Origin: Falsigemmobacter intermedius
Lineage (GTDB): Bacteria; Pseudomonadota; Alphaproteobacteria; Rhodobacterales; Rhodobacteraceae
NCBI RefSeq assembly: GCF_004054105.1
Contig: NZ_SBLC01000029.1
Coordinates: 220 to 34,953 of the forward strand
Direction of reading: 5' to 3'
Length of the DNA stretch: 34,734 bases
In this document: positions 9,473-18,375 of the stretch, piece after piece
How the letters are laid out: every line of letters starts with the position of its first letter
Numbering within the stretch: the stretch's first letter is position 1
The notes under the pieces: generated by a model
The model's database searches: none
What the model was told of the DNA's origin: nothing
The model's input: the letters and a program-made list of their open reading frames with translations, nothing else
Position numbers and translations under genes: made by a program

Positions 9473-10203
9473 GCGGCACTCTGGTCATCGCGGGGCTTGG
9501 CCCCGGGGATGAGGCTTTGGTCACGCCCCAAGTCAGCGCGGCGCTGGCGCGGGCCAGTGATATCATCGGCTATATCCCTTATGTTGCGCGTATCAGCCCG
9601 CGCCCCGGCCTGCGGCTGCACCCCAGCGACAACCGGGTCGAGCTGGACCGTGCGCGACACGCGCTGGAACTGGCCGCAGGTGGCGCGCATGTGGTGGTGG
9701 TCTCCTCTGGCGATCCGGGGGTTTTCGCGATGGCCGCAGCCGTGTTCGAGGCCTTGGAGGACGCCTCCACAGCTTGGGCCGATCTGCAGATTGAGGTTTT
9801 GCCCGGCATCACCGCCATGCTGGCGGCCGCCGCCGCGGCGGGGGCACCGCTGGGTCATGATTTCTGCGCCATCAACCTGTCGGATAACCTCAAACCCTTT
9901 GATCTGGTGCTTAAACGGATCCGGCTGGCGCTTGAGGGCGATTTCGCAATGGCCTTCTATAATCCAAGGTCAAAATCGCGGCCCCATCAGTTTGCCGAAG
10001 TGCTGGAGACGCTGCGGCAGGGCGCGGGGCCGGAACGGCTGGTGATCTTTGCCCGCGCGGTCTCGACACCGGAACAGGCCATCCGCGTTGTGCCTTTGTT
10101 CGAGGCACGGCCCGAGATGGCCGATATGCGCACCGTCGTGATTATAGGTGCCTCAAACACAAGGCAGGTCGGGCGCTATACCTATACCCCGAGGCGGGTA
10201 TGA
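9469..10203 (+). CDS. cobJ: Precorrin-3B C17-methyltransferase CobJ
   Basis: This 244-residue tetrapyrrole methylase carries out ring contraction and C17 methylation, giving precorrin-4. Motifs are AGLGPGDEALVTP near the N-terminus, SSGDPGVFAMAAAVFE around residue 80, and the family-diagnostic MAFYNPRSKSRP with GASNTRQ near the end. It is the last gene of the plus-strand run that began at 2468. Its final 22 bases overlap, tail to tail, the 3' end of cobK on the other strand. Confidence 0.95.
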   Translation: MSGTLVIAGLGPGDEALVTPQVSAALARASDIIGYIPYVARISPRPGLRLHPSDNRVELDRARHALELAAGGAHVVVVSSGDPGVFAMAAAVFEALEDASTAWADLQIEVLPGITAMLAAAAAAGAPLGHDFCAINLSDNLKPFDLVLKRIRLALEGDFAMAFYNPRSKSRPHQFAEVLETLRQGAGPERLVIFARAVSTPEQAIRVVPLFEARPEMADMRTVVIIGASNTRQVGRYTYTPRRV

Positions 10204-10925
10204 AGCCAGGATATCACGCCCTGCAGATCGCCACAGACCTGCCGCGCGGGCACCGGGGGCCGGGCGATCATCACCACCTCCAGCCCCAGCTGGCGGGCGG
10301 CGTCGATCTTGGCCTGCGCACCCGCGCCGCCTGCGTTTTTGGCGACCAGAATCTCGGTGCCGTGACTGCGCATCAGGGCCAGATCATCGGCCAGCGAAAA
10401 CGGGCCACGCGCCACTTCGATCCGCGCACCGGGCAGCGGGAAATCGGCCTGCGGCACATCCACGACCCGCAGCAGGAAATCATGCTGCGAAAGAGGCGCG
10501 AAAGCCGCCAGATGCAGACGTCCGATGGCCAGAAACACCCGTGCGGCGGGGCGCTGCAGCGCCTGAACGGCGCTTTGGATATCCGCGACATTCTGCCACC
10601 GATCGCCCGGCTCGGGTTGCCAGGCCGGGCGTTCAAAGGCGCAAAGCGGCACGGCGCTCAGGGCTGCGGCCTTAACCGCATTGGCGCTGATCTGGGCGGC
10701 AAAGGGGTGGGTGGCGTCGACGATCTGCCCGATGTTTTCAGCCCGCAGATAGTCGGCCAGCCCCGCCACCCCGCCAAAACCGCCCACCCGCACCGGGACC
10801 GGCTGGGCGCGGGGCTGATCCACGCGGCCCGCATAAGACAGCACCGCGGGCAACCCCTGACGGGCCAGTTCGGCGACCAGGGCGCTGGCCTCGGTGGTGC
10901 CGCCAAGAACAAGGGTGCGTTTCAT
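10182..10925 (-). CDS. cobK: Precorrin-6A reductase CobK
   Basis: This 247-residue NADPH-dependent reductase converts precorrin-6A to precorrin-6B. The N-terminal LVLGGTTEASALVAEL (residues 5-20) is the family's nucleotide-binding start. The conserved VDATHPFAAQIS and LVAKNAGGAGAQAKIDAA blocks are also present. The gene lies alone on the minus strand inside an otherwise plus-strand series. Its 3' end overlaps cobJ, and its start codon shares two bases with the cobL start codon on the opposite strand (CATG at 10923-10926). Its promoter and ribosome-binding site must therefore lie within cobL coding sequence; I see no strong purine run there. Confidence 0.93.
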   Translation of the reverse strand: MKRTLVLGGTTEASALVAELARQGLPAVLSYAGRVDQPRAQPVPVRVGGFGGVAGLADYLRAENIGQIVDATHPFAAQISANAVKAAALSAVPLCAFERPAWQPEPGDRWQNVADIQSAVQALQRPAARVFLAIGRLHLAAFAPLSQHDFLLRVVDVPQADFPLPGARIEVARGPFSLADDLALMRSHGTEILVAKNAGGAGAQAKIDAARQLGLEVVMIARPPVPARQVCGDLQGVISWLHTRLGV

Positions 10926-12102
10926 GACTGACTGGCTTTCACTGATCGGGATTGGCGAAGACGGCGCTCCGGGCCTCTGTGCCGCAGCGCAGACCGCCCT
11001 GGCAAGGGCCGACGTGGTTTTCGGCGGCGCACGGCATCTGGCGATGATCGAGCATCGGGATAAACGCCCCTGGCCCGTGCCCTTTTCGCCCGCAGAGCTA
11101 CTTGCGCTTCGCGGCAGCGCCCGGGTCGCGGCGCTGGTCTCGGGGGATCCGTTCTGGCATGGCGCGGGCGGCTCCCTTGCAACGGACCTGCGTCCCGACG
11201 AATGGCGCTGCTATCCGCAGCCTTCGGTATTTTCGCAGGCTGCCGCCCGCCTTGGCTGGCGGCTGGAAGAAGTCACTTGCCTTGGCCTGCATGCAGCCCC
11301 CCTTGCACGGCTGAGGCGCGATCTGCAGCCGGGACAACGGCTGATCGTGACCCTCCGCGACGGCAAAGCCCCGGCTGAACTGGCCGCCTATCTCGCAGCC
11401 AGCGGCTTTGGCACGGCCGATCTGTGGGTGATGGAGCGTCTGGGCGGCCCAAATGAACGCATCACCCGCCTGCAGGCCAGCGATACGGTGGCCCCGACTG
11501 CGGCCCCCGTTGCCTGCGCGATTGCGCTGCGGGACGGTCCGGCAATCCCACTGGCCAGCGGGCGGGACGACGCGTTTTTCGCCCATGACGGCCAGATCAC
11601 CAAACGCCCCATCCGGGCACTGGCGCTTTCAGCGCTGGCCCCGCGCGCGGGCGAGTTGCTATGGGATCTGGGCACCGGCTCCGGCTCGGTCGCGGTTGAA
11701 TGGCTGCTGGCCCATCCGAAAAACCGCGCGATTGGTGTGGAGCGTGACCCTGTGCGAGCGGCACGTGCGCAGTCCAATATCGCAGCTTTCTGCCCAGGCG
11801 CCGGCGATGTCCTGGTGGGCGAGAGCCTCGCCCATATCGCCGCTCTGCCCGACCCGGACGCGGTCTTTGTCGGCGGCGGCTTTGACCACGCCCTGCTCGA
11901 CGCCCTCTGGGCGCGACTGCCGGCCGGCTGTCGTCTGGTGGTCCATGGGGTGACGCTGGAAACCGAAAGCCTGCTGGCAAAGGCGCATGACCGGTTTGGC
12001 GGCAGCCTGTTGCGTATTGAACTGGCGCAGGCCGCCCCCCTTGGCCGTCTGCGCGGCTGGAAAGCGAGCTACCCGGTCGTACAGTGGCAGGTGGTGCGAT
12101 GA
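10924..12102 (+). CDS. cobL: Precorrin-6B C5,15-methyltransferase (decarboxylating) CobL
   Basis: This 392-residue fusion joins an N-terminal CbiE-like tetrapyrrole methylase (SLIGIGEDG at residues 6-14, SGDPFWHGAGG at 73-83) to a C-terminal CbiT-like Rossmann methyltransferase (LWDLGTGSGSVAVEW at 246-260). It methylates C5 and C15 and decarboxylates the C12 acetate, giving precorrin-8X. I chose the ATG at 10924 because homology begins at MTDWLSLIGIG; a weak AAGGG lies upstream inside cobK. It overlaps the downstream cobE start. Confidence 0.94.
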   Translation: MTDWLSLIGIGEDGAPGLCAAAQTALARADVVFGGARHLAMIEHRDKRPWPVPFSPAELLALRGSARVAALVSGDPFWHGAGGSLATDLRPDEWRCYPQPSVFSQAAARLGWRLEEVTCLGLHAAPLARLRRDLQPGQRLIVTLRDGKAPAELAAYLAASGFGTADLWVMERLGGPNERITRLQASDTVAPTAAPVACAIALRDGPAIPLASGRDDAFFAHDGQITKRPIRALALSALAPRAGELLWDLGTGSGSVAVEWLLAHPKNRAIGVERDPVRAARAQSNIAAFCPGAGDVLVGESLAHIAALPDPDAVFVGGGFDHALLDALWARLPAGCRLVVHGVTLETESLLAKAHDRFGGSLLRIELAQAAPLGRLRGWKASYPVVQWQVVR

Positions 12103-12491
12103 GGGTGGTTCTGGGCCTTGGACTGCGCGAAAGCGCCGAGCTGGCGGGTTTTGATGAGCTGTCCACTCGACTTTGCGCGTCCGCAGACTGCGGGGTCGCC
12201 GTGCCGGATTTTCGCAGCCATCTGCCGCTAATCGCAATGCTGCGCGGCCTTGGGCGACAAGTCATACTGATCCCGCGCGATGCGTTGCGAGGCGTGCCAA
12301 CCATCAGCCAAAGCGCGCGTAGTCTGGCCACCTATGGCACCGGATCCGTGGCCGAGGCCTGCGCCCTGATCGCCTGTCCGGGCGGGGCGATTTTGCAGCC
12401 CGCGCGCCGATCCTTTGACAACCGACTGACCGGCGCACTGGCGCAGGCCCCCTCTGACGCTCCGATTATCCATGAAAGGCCACAGCCATGA
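12099..12491 (+). CDS. cobE: CobE / CbiG C-terminal-domain protein
   Basis: This 130-residue protein matches the small CobE/CbiG_C family of cobalamin clusters. It has the N-terminal [16 protein letters not shown], the central [14 protein letters not shown] and the glycine-rich [11 protein letters not shown]. In aerobic clusters the family's exact role is unsettled; binding of a pathway intermediate has been proposed. The ATG at 12099 overlaps the cobL stop and its own stop overlaps the cobM start. It is therefore in the middle of a translationally coupled run. Confidence 0.85.
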   Translation: MRVVLGLGLRESAELAGFDELSTRLCASADCGVAVPDFRSHLPLIAMLRGLGRQVILIPRDALRGVPTISQSARSLATYGTGSVAEACALIACPGGAILQPARRSFDNRLTGALAQAPSDAPIIHERPQP

Positions 12492-13261
12492 CGGTTCACT
12501 TTATTGGGGCGGGCCCCGGCGCGCCCGATCTGCTGACACTACGCGGGCGCGATCTGATCGCCGCATCGCCGGTCTGCCTGTATGCAGGCTCGCTAATCCC
12601 CGAGGCGATCCTCGCCCACTGCCCGCCCGGTGCGCGGATTGTAAATACCGCGCCCCTTGATCTGGACCAGATCATCGCGGAAATCGCTACCGCCCATGCG
12701 GCGGGGCTGGATGTGGCACGTCTGCATTCAGGTGATCTGTCGGTCTGGTCAGCCATGGGTGAACAGCTGCGCCGTCTGCGCGCGTTGGATATTCCCTATG
12801 ACGTGACGCCGGGGGTGCCCTCCTTTGCCGCCTCGGCCGCGACATTGGGCTGCGAGCTGACCCTGCCGGGCGTGGCGCAAAGCGTGATACTGACCCGCAC
12901 ATCAGGCCGCGCCTCGGCCATGCCCCATGGCGAGACCCTGGCGGCCTTTGCCGCAACAGGGGCCACGCTGGCGATCCATCTGTCGATCCATAAGCTGCAG
13001 GAAACGGCGGCGGAACTGGCGCAGTACTATGGCTCCGACTGCCCGGTGGCCGTGGTCTGGCGGGCAAGCTGGCCCGATGAGCGGGTCGTGCGCGCCACGC
13101 TGGCCGATATCGCCACGGCCGTGGGTGACACGATGGAGCGGACCGCCCTGATCCTGGTGGGCCAGGCGCTTGCGGCCGGGGACTTTGACGAAAGCTGCCT
13201 TTATTCAACCGATTACGATCGCCGCTTTCGCGCAGGCCGCGCCGATGCGGTGAAAGGATGA
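12488..13261 (+). CDS. cobM: Precorrin-4 C11-methyltransferase CobM
   Basis: This 257-residue tetrapyrrole methylase converts precorrin-4 to precorrin-5. The N-terminal [16 protein letters not shown] is typical of the C11-methyltransferase, with the alanine form of the GxGPGxPDL motif. It is followed by [26 protein letters not shown] and the late motif [17 protein letters not shown] overlaps are found at both ends, with cobE and cobB. Confidence 0.96.
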   Translation: MTVHFIGAGPGAPDLLTLRGRDLIAASPVCLYAGSLIPEAILAHCPPGARIVNTAPLDLDQIIAEIATAHAAGLDVARLHSGDLSVWSAMGEQLRRLRALDIPYDVTPGVPSFAASAATLGCELTLPGVAQSVILTRTSGRASAMPHGETLAAFAATGATLAIHLSIHKLQETAAELAQYYGSDCPVAVVWRASWPDERVVRATLADIATAVGDTMERTALILVGQALAAGDFDESCLYSTDYDRRFRAGRADAVKG

Positions 13262-14565
13262 GCGCGCAGACCCTGCCCGGGCTGGTGATCTCGGCCCCGC
13301 GTTCGGGGGCGGGCAAAACCACGGTGATGCTGGGCCTTTTGCGCTGCCTGCGCGAGGATGGCCTGCGGGTGCAGCCCTATAAGTGCGGACCCGATTATAT
13401 CGACCCCGCCTTTCACCGCGCGGCCTGCGGGGTGGCCTCGCGCAATCTGGACAGTTGGGCCATGCCGCGGGCCTTGCTGGCCGAGCAGCTGGCCCAGCCC
13501 GGTGATATTGCCCTGACGGAGGGCTCGATGGGGCTCTTTGACGGAGTGGCGACGCCGGGGGCCTCGGGGACCGGCGCAAGCGCCGATATTGCGGCGCAAA
13601 CCGGCTGGCCGGTTGTGGTGGTGCTGGATGTCTCCGGCCATGCGCAGACGGTGGCGGCCCTGGCGCTTGGGCTGAAACATTACCGCCAGGATATCACCCT
13701 CGCGGGGGTTATTCTGAACCGGGTGGCATCTGCGCGTCATGAGCGGCTGTGCCGTCTGGCGCTGGAGGCCGCGGGCATCCCCGTCTTCGGCGCCCTCCCG
13801 CGTCGGGGGGACCTGGCCCTGCCTGAGCGGCACCTTGGGCTGGTGCAGGCGGTGGAACACCCCGATCTGGAACGCGCGATCTGCGGCTACGCGGCCTTTC
13901 TGCGCGCCCATGTCGATCTGGAGGCACTGAAAGCGGCAGCCCGGGGGGGTGTGACCCTGGGGGCAAGGCTTGCGCCGCAGCCGCCCGCGCAGCGCATCGC
14001 CATGGCGCAGGACGCCGCCTTTTCCTTTGCCTATCCGCATTTGCTGGCCGCCTGGCGCAGTGCCGGGGCCGAACTGCTGCCCTTTTCGCCGCTGGCCGAT
14101 GAAGCCCCGCCCCCGGCAGAGCTGTGCTGGCTGCCGGGTGGCTATCCCGAATTGCATGCCGGGCGGCTGGCGGCCAGCCAGCGATTTCTGCACGGCCTGC
14201 GCGAATTTTCGAAGACTACGCCCGTCCACGGCGAATGCGGCGGCTACATGGTGCTGGGCGAAAGCCTGACGGATGCGCAGGGCGCGGTGCATCCCATGGC
14301 GGGGCTTTTGGGCCTGAAGACCAGCTATGCGCAGCGCCGGATGCACCTTGGCTATCGCCGCGCGACCCTGCTGGCCCCGGTGCTGCACTTTCCCACCGGC
14401 CAGGCGCTGCGCGGGCATGAGTTCCACTACTCCACCATTCTTGCGCAGCCCGACGCACCGCTTGCCACGGTAACCGATGCCGATGGCAATTCTGTCCCCG
14501 AAACCGGATCCCGTCGGGGCACGGTGTCGGGCACCTTCTTTCATCTGATCGCGGAAGACCAATGA
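13258..14565 (+). CDS. cobB: Hydrogenobyrinic/cobyrinic acid a,c-diamide synthase CobB
   Basis: This 435-residue glutamine-dependent enzyme amidates the a and c acetate side chains of hydrogenobyrinic acid before cobalt insertion. The N-terminal ATP-binding domain has the P-loop [10 protein letters not shown] (about residues 13-22) and [13 protein letters not shown]. The C-terminal amidotransferase domain has its nucleophile in [11 protein letters not shown] (Cys about 327) and a His near 429 (TFFHLIAE). It is complete and overlaps cobM and cobA by four bases each. Confidence 0.96.
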   Translation: MSAQTLPGLVISAPRSGAGKTTVMLGLLRCLREDGLRVQPYKCGPDYIDPAFHRAACGVASRNLDSWAMPRALLAEQLAQPGDIALTEGSMGLFDGVATPGASGTGASADIAAQTGWPVVVVLDVSGHAQTVAALALGLKHYRQDITLAGVILNRVASARHERLCRLALEAAGIPVFGALPRRGDLALPERHLGLVQAVEHPDLERAICGYAAFLRAHVDLEALKAAARGGVTLGARLAPQPPAQRIAMAQDAAFSFAYPHLLAAWRSAGAELLPFSPLADEAPPPAELCWLPGGYPELHAGRLAASQRFLHGLREFSKTTPVHGECGGYMVLGESLTDAQGAVHPMAGLLGLKTSYAQRRMHLGYRRATLLAPVLHFPTGQALRGHEFHYSTILAQPDAPLATVTDADGNSVPETGSRRGTVSGTFFHLIAEDQ

Positions 14566-15293
14566 CCACTCCTGAACTGCCCGTAAGTTTTGTCTCTTCA
14601 GGACCTGGGGACCCGGAGTTGCTGACACTCAAAGCCGTGAAACGCCTGCAGGCGGCAGATGTAGTGCTTTATGATGACCTTTCAGCCGGGCCTATTTTGC
14701 AGCTGGCGCACCCCGAGGCGGATCTGATTTCGGTCGGCAAACGCGCGGGCCGCGCCTCGCCAAGGCAGGATCATGTCAGTCGCCTGCTGGTGGATCACGC
14801 ACGCACCGGAGCCAAGGTAGTGCGGCTGAAATCCGGCGACAGCGGGATTTTCGGGCGGCTTGAGGAGGAAATCACCGCGCTGGAAGCAGCAGGTCTGAGT
14901 TACGAGATTATCCCCGGCGTCACCGCCCCATCGGCCGCAGCGGCGGCTTTTGGCATTCCGCTGACGCGGCGACTGACCGCGCGGCGGGTGCAGTTTGTGA
15001 CCGGCCATGACGTGACCGGCACTCTGCCCGAGGGGCTGAACTGGGCCGCCCTGGCAGATCCGCAGGCCGTCACCGCGGTTTACATGGCGCGGGCCACCTT
15101 CCCGGCTTTTGCCGCAAAGCTGCTGGAAGCGGGTCTGTCGCCGCAGACCCCTGCCCTGCTGGCCTTGGGCGTTTCAACTGCAGCTGAAAGCTTTATCCCC
15201 GGCACCCTCGCCAGCCTGAGCACGCTTTGCCGCGATCAGCCGCGTGACCCGTCCCCGGGTTTGATCCTTTACGGTGCATTGTCGGCGCGCTGA
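14562..15293 (+). CDS. cobA: Uroporphyrinogen-III C-methyltransferase CobA
   Basis: This 243-residue SAM-dependent enzyme methylates C2 and C7 of uroporphyrinogen III, making precorrin-2, the committed entry to corrin and siroheme synthesis. The N-terminal GPGDPELLTLKAVKRLQ, the run VVLYDDLS, and the motifs VRLKSGDSGIFGRLEEE and IPGVTAPSAAAA are all characteristic. It is a stand-alone enzyme with no CysG-like dehydrogenase domain. It is last in the plus-strand run, and its 3' end overlaps cobF tail to tail by 25 bases. Confidence 0.95.
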   Translation: MTTPELPVSFVSSGPGDPELLTLKAVKRLQAADVVLYDDLSAGPILQLAHPEADLISVGKRAGRASPRQDHVSRLLVDHARTGAKVVRLKSGDSGIFGRLEEEITALEAAGLSYEIIPGVTAPSAAAAAFGIPLTRRLTARRVQFVTGHDVTGTLPEGLNWAALADPQAVTAVYMARATFPAFAAKLLEAGLSPQTPALLALGVSTAAESFIPGTLASLSTLCRDQPRDPSPGLILYGALSAR

Positions 15294-16024
15294 CGGCGCA
15301 GCAGATATGTATCCATAATCCAGCCGCGCGCCGCACGGGCCTGCGCGCGGCGCGCCTCAATACGCGGGCCTGCCTCAGACAGGGGGCCATGATCCAGAAT
15401 CTGGCCCGGCATGCCCAAATAGGCCCCCCACCAGATGCTGACCCCCTCGGGGTCAAGCTCACGAAAGGCACAGTCGCCATCCAGCATGACCACAAGCGTG
15501 TCCACCCCCGCAGGCCAGCCCGAATTGCGCAAATGCCGACCCGTGGTGACCAGAAACGGCTCTGCCAGCGCATTAAGCGGCACGGCATGGGCCGCCGTCA
15601 GCAGCTGGATGGAGGTCAGCCCCGGCACCACGCTCAGGGTAAAATCCATCTGCCCGCGCAGGCGCTCGGCGATCCGCAGGGTGCTGTCAAAGAGCGACGG
15701 ATCGCCCCAGACCAGCAGCACCACCCGCAACCCGGGTTGCAGCGCCCCAAGCGCGTGCAGCCAGGCCGCGGCAATCGCATCATGCCAAAGGTTCACCCGC
15801 GTTTTATAATCTGCGATGTCAGGGTCGCGCACCGGCATGTCAAAACCAATTACCCGCCCCGCACCAAATGTTTCGCACAGGGTCAGCCGCAGCTGCGACA
15901 GCTCTTCTTTATCCTCTCCCTTTTGCGGGATCAGGATAACCTCGGCCTGCGATATAGCCTCGATGGCGGCGGCGGTCAGATGGGCCGGATTTCCCGCAGC
16001 AATCCCAACAAGTTTCAAATCCAT
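15269..16024 (-). CDS. cobF: Precorrin-6A synthase (deacetylating) CobF
   Basis: This 251-residue tetrapyrrole methylase acts at C1, releasing the extruded acetyl fragment to give precorrin-6A. It is specific to the aerobic pathway. The N-terminal LVGIAAGNPAHLTAAA, the motif LVWGDPSLFDSTLR and PVRDPDIADYKTRVNLWHD fit this family rather than the other methylases in the cluster. I chose the ATG at 16024 because AGGAAAGGCGG lies upstream and the conserved start follows. The open frame extending to 16141 lacks such support. It is transcribed against cobA and away from btuB. Confidence 0.92.
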   Translation of the reverse strand: MDLKLVGIAAGNPAHLTAAAIEAISQAEVILIPQKGEDKEELSQLRLTLCETFGAGRVIGFDMPVRDPDIADYKTRVNLWHDAIAAAWLHALGALQPGLRVVLLVWGDPSLFDSTLRIAERLRGQMDFTLSVVPGLTSIQLLTAAHAVPLNALAEPFLVTTGRHLRNSGWPAGVDTLVVMLDGDCAFRELDPEGVSIWWGAYLGMPGQILDHGPLSEAGPRIEARRAQARAARGWIMDTYLLRRQRADNAP

Positions 16025-16184
16025 GACGCCGCCTTTCCTGACCTGACGGGCACCTAATGCCGCATTCCTGCGAGGTTCAATACCAAAGCGGTTCCGACAC
16101 AGTCTTGCGCAAAATAAGCGGATCAGGACAGAAAACGCCACTAATCCCTTGACATAAAGGCCCGCTGCGCCGCAGAAAAAGCCC

Positions 16185-16360
16185 GTCGTGGTGCTGTGTT
16201 AAGCAGCATTATAGGAACTTGGGTGCGCCGCGAAAACGGCAATGCCCGGACTGCCCCCGCAACTGTAGGTGGTGAGCGACGGCCAGAGTCCACTGTGCCC
16301 AACCGGCATGGGAAGGCGGCCCGAAGCTGTGACCCACAAGTCAGGAGACTGGCCACGACG
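16185..16360 (+). promoter_or_regulatory. Cobalamin riboswitch upstream of btuB
   Basis: Conserved blocks in order: GGAACTTGGGTGCG near 16214, the B12 box ACTGCCCCCGCAACTGTAGG at about 16250-16269, GTCCACTGTGCCC near 16288, GGGAAGG near 16310, and the 3' block AAGTCAGGAGACTGGCC ending at 16354. It sits on the btuB strand with its aptamer ending about 135 bases before the btuB ATG. Repression of uptake genes by adenosylcobalamin is the expected output. Confidence 0.95.
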
Positions 16361-16495
16361 CTCACCCATTCCCGACGCGGGGCGCGTTTCGGGGAGCGGC
16401 ACTCCCGCAGCGGTGACATCAAACGGGCCTGTGGGACTTCCCCGCGGGCCGAAATGTCATGCTGGCCCCTTTGGGCCTTATCAGGGGATGATCCG
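16361..16495 (+). other. btuB leader with candidate expression-platform hairpin
   Basis: The leader contains GGCCC (16464-16468), a four-base loop, and GGGCC (16473-16477), followed after six bases by the GGGGA ribosome-binding site at 16484-16488. The CCCC of the hairpin could alternatively pair with the GGGG of that site. No T-run is present, so translational control seems more likely than termination. This is inference from pairing potential only. Confidence 0.4.
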
Positions 16496-18373
16496 ATGCG
16501 ATCCTCGTCTTTGTCTGTTCTGGCCATCAGCATTGTGCTGCCGGCTATCTCTGCGCCCGCATTCTCCCAAACCGAAACGACGCTGGATCCTGTGGTTGTA
16601 TCGGGCGGTCTGACCCCGATGCGTGCGGCAGATTATGGCCGCGCCTTCAGCGTGGTGACCGCTGAAGAGATCGAAAAGCGCGGGATCACCACCGTGCAGG
16701 ACGCGCTGCGCGCGGTTCCGGGTGTCTCGGTCAACGGCACAGGCCGGGAGATGGGCCAGGTTCGCATCCGTGGCGGCGAAGGCGACCATACTCTGGTGCT
16801 GATTGACGGCGTGCCCGCGGCGGGCGGCTCGCGCGAATATATGTTCGCCGGACTTGAGACCAACAATATTGAGCGCATTGAAGTCCTGCGCGGCCCGCAG
16901 GCGGCCTTCTTCGGCTCGAACGCTTCGTCGGGCGTGATCAACATCATCACCCGCAAAGCAGAGGGCACTGGCTACGGTGGCCAGTTTGAGCTGGGCAATG
17001 GACATAACGTCAGCGCCTATACGCAGGTGCGCGGTCAAAACGGCGGCCTGCGCGTCAGCTTTGGCGAGCTGAAAGACAACGGCCACGACCTTTCTGGCAG
17101 CAACGGCGAAAAAGACGGCATGTCGCGGCAGTGGGCGCAGCTGAGCGGGGACTGGCAGGCAACGGAGCGGCTGTCGTTCTCGATGCTGGCGCGTTGGGCG
17201 GATGAGGTTCACGAGAACGATCCCGAACCCGACACCGGCACCGGCACCAATCTCACCAATATCCTTTCCGATGATCCCGATAGCGGCAGCTTCCGTCAGG
17301 AACATGCGCTGAGCTTTGCCGCCCGCTATGGCCGCACGGATGAACGCGTTGTGCATCATCTGTCCGTCGCCAATGTCATCAGCAAAAGCCGCTGGTATCT
17401 GAACAACGTTCCAGACCGCGCAGAGACCAGGTCTCTGAAATACCGCGCGGAAATCGGGCTTGATGGCAGTGTCGCAAGCGCCGGTCACGTGCTGAACCTG
17501 CTGGCGGAACGCCAGCTTGAAAACTTTATCGGTGCCTATCAGCCGCTGACCAAACGCCAGCAAAGCTCCTTTGCGGCAGAGTATCGCGGCAATCTGGCAG
17601 ACAACCTGTCGCTGCAGTTTGGTCTGCGCCACGACCTCAATACCGTTTACGATGACTTCACCAGCTGGAACGCGGCAATCAGCTATCAGATCAACGATCA
17701 GATCCGGCTGCATGCCTCGGCCGGTCGCGCCCGTGTGCTGCCGACCTGGTCCGAGCTTTACACCGTCACCAGTAACTTCGTGGGCAACCCCAACCTGAAA
17801 CCCGAGATCAACAACAGTATTGATCTGGGGGTGGAATTCTCCACCGCTGACGGGCGCGGTCTTGTCGATGTTACGCTGTTCAAAGAGCGGCTGAAGAACG
17901 AAATCTACGGAGTGTCGAATGGCACCTCGTCGAGCCCCGTCAACCGTGTTGAGGACAGCGATCGTCAGGGCGTCGAAGTCTCGGGCCGCTGGGCCATGAA
18001 CCAGCAGCTGAGCTTCGGGGCCAATTACACCTGGCTTGACGCAACAGAATGGGATGGCAGCCCTGAAATCCGCCGTCCCAAACACGAACTGGGCCTGAAC
18101 GCGACCTGGGTCTCGCAGGATGATCGCCTGACGCTGAACGGCAACCTGCGTCTGGTGTCGGGGAACTGGGACAAAGCCCGGCTGTCCACCGGTACGGTCA
18201 CCGCAAAGATGCCGACCTATGCGGTGGTGAATGTGGCAGCCAGCTACAAGCTGCGCGACAATCTGACTTTGACAGGACGGGTGAACAACCTGTTCGACAA
18301 AGACTATGCCGATGCCTGGGACTACAAGTCACCCGAGCGTAACATCTGGGTTGGCGTCAAGGCTGACTTCTGA
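16496..18373 (+). CDS. btuB: TonB-dependent cobalamin outer-membrane receptor BtuB
   Basis: This 625-residue receptor imports corrinoids across the outer membrane. Residues 1-25 form a signal peptide ending near APAFSQ. Next come a TonB-box-like TLDPVVVSGG, a plug domain (AEEIEKRGITTVQDALRAV, VRIRGGEGDHTLVLIDGVP, LRGPQAAFFGSNASSGVINI) and a beta-barrel ending in an aromatic-terminated strand (WVGVKADF). I chose the ATG at 16496 because it follows GGGGATG and starts the signal peptide; the frame is open further upstream only because it reads through the riboswitch. The riboswitch and the btuF/C/D-like genes downstream support the substrate assignment. Confidence 0.93.
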   Translation: MRSSSLSVLAISIVLPAISAPAFSQTETTLDPVVVSGGLTPMRAADYGRAFSVVTAEEIEKRGITTVQDALRAVPGVSVNGTGREMGQVRIRGGEGDHTLVLIDGVPAAGGSREYMFAGLETNNIERIEVLRGPQAAFFGSNASSGVINIITRKAEGTGYGGQFELGNGHNVSAYTQVRGQNGGLRVSFGELKDNGHDLSGSNGEKDGMSRQWAQLSGDWQATERLSFSMLARWADEVHENDPEPDTGTGTNLTNILSDDPDSGSFRQEHALSFAARYGRTDERVVHHLSVANVISKSRWYLNNVPDRAETRSLKYRAEIGLDGSVASAGHVLNLLAERQLENFIGAYQPLTKRQQSSFAAEYRGNLADNLSLQFGLRHDLNTVYDDFTSWNAAISYQINDQIRLHASAGRARVLPTWSELYTVTSNFVGNPNLKPEINNSIDLGVEFSTADGRGLVDVTLFKERLKNEIYGVSNGTSSSPVNRVEDSDRQGVEVSGRWAMNQQLSFGANYTWLDATEWDGSPEIRRPKHELGLNATWVSQDDRLTLNGNLRLVSGNWDKARLSTGTVTAKMPTYAVVNVAASYKLRDNLTLTGRVNNLFDKDYADAWDYKSPERNIWVGVKADF

Positions 18374-18375
18374 TC

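Noticed and set aside
16149-16180. TTGACA as a -35 element for btuB
   Set aside because: A perfect -35 is present, but no acceptable -10 lies 16-18 bases downstream, so I did not list it as a promoter.
16196-16495. Upstream extension of the btuB reading frame
   Set aside because: It reads straight through the cobalamin riboswitch, and the signal peptide begins at 16496.
16481-18085. 534-codon open frame opposite btuB
   Set aside because: btuB has all receptor motifs and a riboswitch on its strand. The opposite product resembles no protein and has shadow-frame composition.
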